Origin: Collinsella aerofaciens
GTDB lineage: Bacteria; Actinomycetota; Coriobacteriia; Coriobacteriales; Coriobacteriaceae
Direction: 5' to 3'
Length of the DNA stretch: 33,046 nucleotides
Assembly (NCBI RefSeq): GCF_028209395.1
Contig: NZ_JAQLDQ010000023.1
Coordinates: 1 to 33,046, forward strand
Positions within the stretch are counted from its first letter, which is position 1. Each line of letters begins with the position of its first letter. A program made the position numbers and the translations under genes. The notes under the pieces were generated by a model that searched no databases, was not told where the DNA came from, and worked only from the letters and a program-made list of their open reading frames with translations. Of the stretch, positions 25,685 to 33,046 are shown piece after piece.

Positions 25685-28600
25685 ATGCAGGCAGATTCCG
25701 CTCAACAGCAGGGCCTTTATCGCCCCGAATTCGACCACGATGCATGTGGCATCGGCGCACTTGCCGATATCAACGGTGAGCGCCATCACCAGATTCTGGA
25801 CGACGCGCTGTCCATTCTGGTCAACTTGGAGCACCGCGGCGGCACGGGACTCGAGAAGAACACCGGCGACGGTGCCGGTATCCTGTTCCAGGTTCCGCAT
25901 CACTTTTTTCGCAAAGAGGCTCAAAAGTGCGGCCAGATTCTGCCGGCAGAGGGCGACTATGGCGTGGCCATGCTGTTCTTTCCGCAGGACGACAAGGGCG
26001 TAGAGGATGCCCGTCGCGTGTTTGAGGAGGGCTGCGCCGAGGCCGGCGTGCCGCTGCTCTTTTGGCGCGAGGTGCCCGTCGACCCGCACGACCTGGGCGA
26101 GACGGCACGCGCCTGCATGCCCACCATTCTGCAAGCCTTTCTGGGCCGCCCCGACGATACGCCGGCGGGTGACGCCTTCGAGCGCCGCCTGTACGTGTGC
26201 CGTCGCACTATCGAGAAGAAGGCCGATGCCGAGTTTGCCCTGCGCGACAAGATCTTCTACGTCTGCTCCATGAGCTCGCGCACTATCGTGTACAAGGGCA
26301 TGCTCGTCGCCACGCAGATGCGCCGCTTCTTCATCGATCTCAACGACGCCGCTGTCAAGACGGCCGTTGCGCTCGTCCACTCGCGCTACTCCACCAACAC
26401 CACGCCCAGCTGGGAGCGTGCGCACCCCAACCGTTTTATCATCCACAACGGCGAGATCAACACCCTCAAGGGCAACGTCAACTGGATTCGCGCCCGCGAG
26501 CCCAACCTGTACAGCCCCGTGCTGCAGCACGATCTTGAGCGCGTGATGCCCATCATCAACCGCGAGGGTTCCGACTCGGCGATTTTGGACAACGTGCTCG
26601 AGTTTTTGGTTATGAACGGTCGCCCGCTTACGCGCGCTGCGTCCATGCTGCTGCCTGAGCCGTGGGACCACAACGACAGTCTGAGCGAGGAGCGCCGCGC
26701 CTACGACGCCTACCAGTCCATGCTCATGGAGCCCTGGGACGGCCCGGCGGCCATCGCCTTTACCGACGGTCGCACGCTGGGCGCCGCCCTCGACCGCAAC
26801 GGCTTGCGCCCCGCCCGCTACTACGTGACGCGCGATGGCCGCTTTATGCTGGCAAGCGAAGTGGGCACCATCGAGGTGCGCCCCGAGAACATCCTGACGA
26901 GCGGCTGCCTGGGACCGGGCCAGATGCTCGAGGTCGATTTTGCCCGCGGCCGCGTGATCTACAACGACGAGCTGCGCGCCCGCTATGCCAAGGAGAAGCC
27001 CTACCACGACTGGATTGCCGAGGAGACGCTGGCCGTCGACGCGCTCGATGAGTCCGCCGCGCCCGCGCCCGCCGAGGACGCCGAGGTGCCCGCCGCCGTG
27101 CGTATGGCCAAGCTCGGCTACCACTGGGATGACGTCGACGAGGTCGTGCGTCCCATGGCCCAGCAGGGCAAGGCCCCGCTCGCCTCGATGGGCATCGACG
27201 CACCGCTGGCCTGCCTGTCCAAGAAGACGCGCTCGTTCTTTGACTACTTCTATCAGCTGTTCGCTCAGGTCACGAATCCTCCGATCGATGCCCTGCGCGA
27301 GCATATGGTGACTTCGACCACGCTCTACCTGGGCAACCACGGCAACCTGCTCGAGGACTCCCGTACGGCCTGCCAGCTGGTGCGCCTGGAGCGTCCGCTG
27401 TTGAGCGAGGAGGAGTTCGACCGCATCTGCGCCATCGACCGCGTGGGCTTTAAGACCCGCCGTTTCCGTGCCGTCTACCGCCGCGACGCCGGCGAGGGCG
27501 CGCTGCAGGCTGCGCTCAAGCAGCTTGCAGAGGACGTTGAGGCTGCGGTCCGCGACGGCGTGAATATTGTGGTGTTGAGCGATCGTGCCGCTGCGGGCGA
27601 GGTGCCCGTGCCGTCGCTGCTCGCCGTGGGCTGCGTGCACAATCACCTGATCCGCGCCGGCGTGCGTACCTTTGCCGACATCGTGGTGGAGTGCGGCGAC
27701 GCCGTGTCCCCGCACGACTTTGCGGCGCTGGTGGGCTACTCCGCAAGCGGCATCTATCCGTACAATGCGCATGCGTGCATCCGCGACTTGGCAGCACGCG
27801 GCGACCTGGACGTGACGGCCGAGCAGGGCATCGACAACTACAACAAGGCCGCGACGGCGGGTATCGTCTCCATCATGTCCAAGATGGGTATCTCCACGGT
27901 GCAGAGCTATCACTCCGCACAGATTTTCGAGGCCGTCGGCTTTACTCCGGAGTTCGTCAACGCGTACTTCGCCGGCACGGTGAGCCGTGTGGGCGGTATG
28001 GGTGTCGAGGACGTTGAGTGCGAGCAAAACGAGCGCTATGACGCTGCGCTCGCCATCCTTAAAAGCCCGGCTCCCGATCAGCTGCCCACGCTGGGCCTGA
28101 CCAAGTGGCGCCCGCTCGGCGGCGAGGAACACCTCATCGACCCCCAGGCCGTCTACCTGCTGCAGACCGCCTGCCGTGAGGACAGCTACGACACCTTTAA
28201 GGAGTACAGCGCCCGCCTGCACCGCACCGGCCGTGCCGTGCGTCTGCGCGACTTGCTCGACTTTGATGCCAGCGGCCGCACGCCGGTTTCGCTCGACGAG
28301 GTCGAGCCCACGCTCAACATCGTCCGCCGCTTTAACACCGGCGCCATGTCGTACGGCTCCATCAGCAAGGAAGCACACGAGTGCATGGCCATCGCCATGA
28401 ACCGCCTGCACGGCCGTTCCAACTCCGGCGAGGGCGGTGAGGATCCGCGTCGCGAGACCCCGCTGGCTAACGGTGATTCCAAGAACTCCGCGATCAAGCA
28501 GGTGGCAAGTGCGCGCTTTGGCGTGACGAGCCGCTACCTGTGCAGCGCCTTCGAGATTCAGATCAAGATGGCCCAGGGCGCCAAGCCCGGCGAGGGTGGC

Positions 28601-30382
28601 CACCTGCCCGGCAAGAAGGTCTACCCCTGGATTGCCGAGGTCCGTCAGTCCACGCCCGGCATCGGCCTGATCTCGCCTCCGCCGCATCACGACATCTACT
28701 CCATCGAAGACCTGGCCGAGCTCATCTTTGACCTTAAGAACGCCAATCCTGGCGCGCGCGTGTCGGTCAAGCTGGTCAGCGAGGCCGGCGTCGGCACCAT
28801 CGCCACCGGTGTGGCCAAGGGCGCTGCCGACAAGATCTTGATCAGCGGCCACAATGGCGGCTCGGGTGCCGCTGCTCGCGATTCGATCTGGCACGCCGGT
28901 CTGCCGCTGGAGCTTGGCCTTGCCGAGGCCCAGCAGACGCTGCTGCAAAACGGCCTGCGCTCGCGCGTGGTGCTCGAGGCCGACGGCAAGCTCATGGACG
29001 GCACCGATGTTGCCGTCGCCTGCCTGCTGGGCGCCGAGGAGTTTGGCTTTGCGACCATGCCGCTCATCTCGATGGGCTGCCTCATGCAGCGCGACTGCCA
29101 GCAGGATACCTGCCCCGCCGGCATCGCCACGCAAAACTGCCGCTTGCGTCGCGGCTTCCGCGGCAAGCCCGAGCACGTCGAGCACTTTATGCTCTTTGTT
29201 GCCGAGCAACTGCGCGAGGTCATGGCGAGCCTGGGCTTCCGCACCGTCGACGAGATGGTCGGCCATCCCGAGTGCTTGCGCCAGATCGAGGTCCCGGGCA
29301 ACCGCAAGGCTAACCTGCTCGATCTGACGCCCGTGCTGGCAAGCGCGACCTGCGAGTTCGGTGCCCACATCCCGGGTGCCGACGGCCGTCACTTCCTGCC
29401 CCAGATGGCCGCGGACAGCGAGCTCGACAAGACGCTCGACTCCACGCTGTTTGTGCCCTACACGGCCGACGCCCGCGCACATCTGCGTCCGATTCGCTTC
29501 CGCGCCGATATCGCCAACGTCAACCGTTGCGTGGGCACCATCCTGGGCAACGCGGTGACCAAGGCGCATCCCGAGGGCTTGCCCGCCGGCTCCATCACCA
29601 TCGATTGCGATGGTTCGGCCGGTCAGAGCTTTGGCGCCTTCCTGCCGCGCGGCATTACGCTCAACGTGTGCGGCGACGCCAACGATTACTTTGGCAAGGG
29701 CCTTTCGGGTGGCGAGGTGTCGGTGCGCCCCAACCCGCATGCGACCTACAAGTTCGACGAAAACATCATCGTGGGCAACGTTGCGTTCTTTGGCGCTACG
29801 AGCGGCCGCGGCTTCATTAACGGTTTGGCGGGCCAGCGCTTTGGCGTACGCAACTCCGGTGCCACCGTGGTGGTCGAGGGCTGCGGCAACCATGGCTGCG
29901 AGTACATGACGGGCGGTCTGGCGCTCATCTTGGGCGAGGTCGGACAGAACTTCGCTGCTGGCATGACGGGCGGCGTGGCTTATGTCTTTGACCAGTACGG
30001 CACGCTCGATGCCCGCGTGAACCACGAGAGCGTTGAGCTCAAGGCCCCGACTGCCGGCGAGCTGGAGCAGGTCCGTGCGCTCATCCAGGAGCACGTGGAC
30101 GCGACACAGAGCCCGCGCGGCATCAAGCTGCTCTACAGCTTTGAGACGATGAGCAAGCACTTTGTGAAGGTCATTCCGACCGAGTACGAGCGTGTGCTGG
30201 CGATTGTCGCCGCGAGCGAGGCTGCCGGCAAGACACATGCGCAGGCAGAGGAACTGGCGTTTGACATCGTGACCGGTCGCGCGAGCGCCGCGGATGTCGC
30301 TCGCTTCGATATTGCGGGCGGTGCTGCGGGTGCTGCGTCCGCGGCCGCCAGCTCTGTTGCTTCGACCAAGAAGGAGGCGTAA
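25685..30382 (+). CDS. gltB: Glutamate synthase, large subunit
   Basis: Makes glutamate from glutamine and 2-oxoglutarate, 1565 residues (family ~1500). The class-II glutaminase domain (about 21-430) has its nucleophile C21 in FDHDACGIGALA; the 20 residues before it are the propeptide removed in the family. The central and FMN-binding synthase domains follow (about 470-1250), with GEGGEDPRRE, KPGEGGHLPGKKVYPWIAEVR and the GHNGGSGAAARDS loop. The [3Fe-4S] cluster cysteines are C1132, C1138 and C1143 (CLMQRDCQQDTCPAG). The C-terminal beta-helix domain (about 1280-1500) has the Gly-rich repeats typical of GltB. The start ATG follows GGGGAGG (25672-25678). gltD begins five bases after the stop, and the gltD Shine-Dalgarno AAGGAGG lies in the last codons. 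Confidence 0.97.
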   Translation: MQADSAQQQGLYRPEFDHDACGIGALADINGERHHQILDDALSILVNLEHRGGTGLEKNTGDGAGILFQVPHHFFRKEAQKCGQILPAEGDYGVAMLFFPQDDKGVEDARRVFEEGCAEAGVPLLFWREVPVDPHDLGETARACMPTILQAFLGRPDDTPAGDAFERRLYVCRRTIEKKADAEFALRDKIFYVCSMSSRTIVYKGMLVATQMRRFFIDLNDAAVKTAVALVHSRYSTNTTPSWERAHPNRFIIHNGEINTLKGNVNWIRAREPNLYSPVLQHDLERVMPIINREGSDSAILDNVLEFLVMNGRPLTRAASMLLPEPWDHNDSLSEERRAYDAYQSMLMEPWDGPAAIAFTDGRTLGAALDRNGLRPARYYVTRDGRFMLASEVGTIEVRPENILTSGCLGPGQMLEVDFARGRVIYNDELRARYAKEKPYHDWIAEETLAVDALDESAAPAPAEDAEVPAAVRMAKLGYHWDDVDEVVRPMAQQGKAPLASMGIDAPLACLSKKTRSFFDYFYQLFAQVTNPPIDALREHMVTSTTLYLGNHGNLLEDSRTACQLVRLERPLLSEEEFDRICAIDRVGFKTRRFRAVYRRDAGEGALQAALKQLAEDVEAAVRDGVNIVVLSDRAAAGEVPVPSLLAVGCVHNHLIRAGVRTFADIVVECGDAVSPHDFAALVGYSASGIYPYNAHACIRDLAARGDLDVTAEQGIDNYNKAATAGIVSIMSKMGISTVQSYHSAQIFEAVGFTPEFVNAYFAGTVSRVGGMGVEDVECEQNERYDAALAILKSPAPDQLPTLGLTKWRPLGGEEHLIDPQAVYLLQTACREDSYDTFKEYSARLHRTGRAVRLRDLLDFDASGRTPVSLDEVEPTLNIVRRFNTGAMSYGSISKEAHECMAIAMNRLHGRSNSGEGGEDPRRETPLANGDSKNSAIKQVASARFGVTSRYLCSAFEIQIKMAQGAKPGEGGHLPGKKVYPWIAEVRQSTPGIGLISPPPHHDIYSIEDLAELIFDLKNANPGARVSVKLVSEAGVGTIATGVAKGAADKILISGHNGGSGAAARDSIWHAGLPLELGLAEAQQTLLQNGLRSRVVLEADGKLMDGTDVAVACLLGAEEFGFATMPLISMGCLMQRDCQQDTCPAGIATQNCRLRRGFRGKPEHVEHFMLFVAEQLREVMASLGFRTVDEMVGHPECLRQIEVPGNRKANLLDLTPVLASATCEFGAHIPGADGRHFLPQMAADSELDKTLDSTLFVPYTADARAHLRPIRFRADIANVNRCVGTILGNAVTKAHPEGLPAGSITIDCDGSAGQSFGAFLPRGITLNVCGDANDYFGKGLSGGEVSVRPNPHATYKFDENIIVGNVAFFGATSGRGFINGLAGQRFGVRNSGATVVVEGCGNHGCEYMTGGLALILGEVGQNFAAGMTGGVAYVFDQYGTLDARVNHESVELKAPTAGELEQVRALIQEHVDATQSPRGIKLLYSFETMSKHFVKVIPTEYERVLAIVAASEAAGKTHAQAEELAFDIVTGRASAADVARFDIAGGAAGAASAAASSVASTKKEA

Positions 30383-30387
30383 GTGCC

Positions 30388-31869
<1,482 letters not shown>

Positions 31870-31899
31870 AGTAGTCACGGAGATATTCAACAATCGAAT

Positions 31900-32054
31900 C
31901 GGCAAGGGCTGTCCCTAACTGCCGGCACAGACGATATGAGCAGGACATAAAACATTGAGAGCCCCTGCTGCATGAAAGACCGCGGATTAGGCCGACAATG
32001 GTGAGTGTCTAATTCAGCCGCGGCGGCCACGCCGCATTCATGGAAGGGGCTCCC
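31900..32054 (+). ncRNA. Folded region upstream of the IS110 transposase, candidate bridge RNA
   Basis: Three nested or consecutive stems precede the transposase ATG. The first is CGGCA+AGGG (31900-31908) with CCCT+TGCCG (31913-31924). The second is a long-range stem: GAGCCCCT (31959-31966) with AGGGGCTC (32045-32052), continued inward by CATGAA (31971-31976) with TTCATG (32037-32042). Inside it lies CCGCGG+ATTAG (31980-31990) with CTAAT+CCGCGG (32009-32023, TCAG bulge) and an 18-base loop. In IS110 elements studied so far, a bridge RNA encoded next to the transposase pairs with target and donor DNA through internal loops. Position and fold fit this; transcription and loop-target pairing are not shown. 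Confidence 0.45.
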
Positions 32055-32975
32055 ATGCTCGATACTACCACCTTCGTCGGCCTCGACGTCCACGCCCGCT
32101 CGATAAAGGCCGTCTCCCTCGACGTCATGACCGGGGAGGTGCGCGCCGCGACCTTCGGCTACGACGCCGGCGCCGTCGCGGAGTGGGTACGCTCCGTGGA
32201 CCCCGGGGCCAGGTGCGTGTACGAGTCCGGGGTCACGGGCTTCGACCTGCAGAAGAGGCTCTCCGGCCTGGGGGTCGACTGCGTGGTCGGCGCCGTCTCG
32301 AAGATGATCAAGCCCAGCGCGGACAGGCGCAGGAAGAACGACCGCAACGACGCCGAGTTCCTCGCCCGCATGCTGTCGGTCGGCAACGTGGTCGAGGTGT
32401 GGGTCCCCGACGACGAGTGCGAGGCCGCCCGCGACCTGACCAGGGCGCTCGAGGACGCGAGGGACGACCTCTCGCGCTCGAAGCAGCGGCTCTCCAAGTT
32501 CCTGCTAAGGCACGGGCTCGTCTTCGACGAGAGGACGCCCACCGGCCGCAGGAAGGGCAACTGGACCCGGGCGCACTGGTCCTGGATCGAGTCGATTAGG
32601 TTCGCGGAGGGGGCCGACAACGACGCGCTCGCCTACTACGTCGACGCGGTCAGGCGGGCTGCGGAGGAGAAGGCGAGGCTCGAGGGGCTCGTCGAGGCCG
32701 AGGCCCGCAAGCCCAGGTGGCGGAAGAGGGTCGACTCCCTGCGCTGCCTCAAGGGCGTCGACACCGCTTCCGCCGCCGACCTCGTGTTCGAGGCCGGCGA
32801 GTTCTCCAGGTTCAGGAACGCCCGCTCGTTCGCCGCGTGGGTCGGCCTGACGCCCTCCGAGCACTCCAGCGGGGAGAGCGACCGCAGGGGCGCGATCACC
32901 AAGGCCGGCAACAAGCACCTGAGGAAGACGCTGGTCGAGGCCGCGTGGCACTACCTGACGTGTTCGGGGTGTTAG
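32055..32975 (+). CDS. IS110 family transposase, C-terminally truncated
   Basis: RNA-guided-type recombinase of the IS110 family, 306 residues in this copy. The N-terminal RuvC-like domain has the DEDD acidic residues D11 (VGLDVHARS), E57 (VYESGVTGF) and D96/D99 (RKNDRNDAEFLARM). A coiled-coil stretch follows (about 120-235). The C-terminal Transposase_20 domain begins LRCLKGVDTASAADLVF and has FAAWVGLTPSEHSSGES (serines 268, 271, 272; the catalytic serine is expected in this domain) and GAITKAGNKHLRKTLVEAAWHYL. The protein then stops at once (TCSGC), whereas members recalled from this group continue for tens of residues. It uses AGG for arginine far more than neighbouring genes, a sign of transfer. 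The ATG at 32055 follows GGAAGGGG (32042-32049), which is also part of the upstream stem. Confidence 0.9.
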   Translation: MLDTTTFVGLDVHARSIKAVSLDVMTGEVRAATFGYDAGAVAEWVRSVDPGARCVYESGVTGFDLQKRLSGLGVDCVVGAVSKMIKPSADRRRKNDRNDAEFLARMLSVGNVVEVWVPDDECEAARDLTRALEDARDDLSRSKQRLSKFLLRHGLVFDERTPTGRRKGNWTRAHWSWIESIRFAEGADNDALAYYVDAVRRAAEEKARLEGLVEAEARKPRWRKRVDSLRCLKGVDTASAADLVFEAGEFSRFRNARSFAAWVGLTPSEHSSGESDRRGAITKAGNKHLRKTLVEAAWHYLTCSGC

Positions 32976-33046
32976 CGCTACTGTAAAAACAACCATTTTG
33001 ACCAACGCTCAACAACCAATCATGCCAACGCAATCCCGCCATTTGC

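Larger units (their letters stand above)
31900..32975 (+). mobile_element. IS110-family element, right end apparently damaged
   Basis: It holds the transposase gene and a structured upstream region. IS110 elements have no or only very short inverted repeats, so the left end cannot be fixed by eye; 31900 is the first base of the folded region and only an estimate. At about 32960, base composition and codon pattern change from the GC-rich, AGG-rich transposase to AT-richer sequence (for example ACTGTAAAAACAACC), and the frame ends soon after. This suggests that the 3' part of the element was lost or replaced. The last 71 bases of the window (32976-33046) show no recognisable gene. Confidence 0.7.

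Overview
The window looks like chromosomal DNA of a high-GC, gut-type actinobacterium of the class Coriobacteriia, most like Collinsella. This is inferred from strong GC bias at third codon positions, a two-gene transketolase, an Ala/Lys-rich tail on ribosomal protein L31, an FtsE with a long low-complexity N-terminus, and a prfB without the programmed frameshift. No database search was possible, so the taxon is an inference. Most of the window is ordinary core genome. No rRNA, CRISPR array, prophage or ssrA gene was seen.

Layout. 1-5106: the tail of an ABC ATPase, then rpmE (with its own promoter and a two-hairpin leader), secA and prfB (sharing one base), closed by two tandem terminators. 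5147-8143: a YitT-type membrane protein and the split transketolase pair. 8144-8509: a gene-free stretch with a very long, nearly perfect hairpin. 8510-12965: ftsE-ftsX and rnr. 13027-14377: a short palindromic repeat (second copy upstream of secA), an orphan serine recombinase and a VanZ-like membrane protein. 14508-19025: a MurNAc-recycling cluster (murR-murQ-murP-mupG). 19118-21869: an ArsC/Spx-like protein, a small minus-strand protein, tRNA-Gln(CUG) and tRNA-Glu(CUC), a TPR-like protein and smpB. 21882-22887: another palindrome, a flavin reductase-like protein and a very short rubredoxin. 22953-25500: a minus-strand gpmA-Nramp block bracketed by two pairs of a palindromic repeat. 25685-31869: gltB-gltD (glutamate synthase). 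31900-33046: an IS110-type element with a strongly structured upstream region and an early-ending transposase.

How the genes work together. The mur cluster encodes uptake and phosphorylation of MurNAc or a MurNAc disaccharide (MurP), cleavage of the phosphorylated disaccharide (MupG), ether cleavage to GlcNAc-6-P and lactate (MurQ) and an RpiR-type regulator. GltBD supplies glutamate. FtsEX, SecA, RF2, RNase R, SmpB and L31 are cell-envelope, secretion and translation functions.

The least explained material is non-coding. It comprises the ~137-nt hairpin at 8274-8410, four copies of a 'TCTGTAACA' palindrome whose arms vary in a compensating way, a separate palindrome at 21882-21948, and the folded region in front of the IS110 transposase, which is a candidate bridge RNA.
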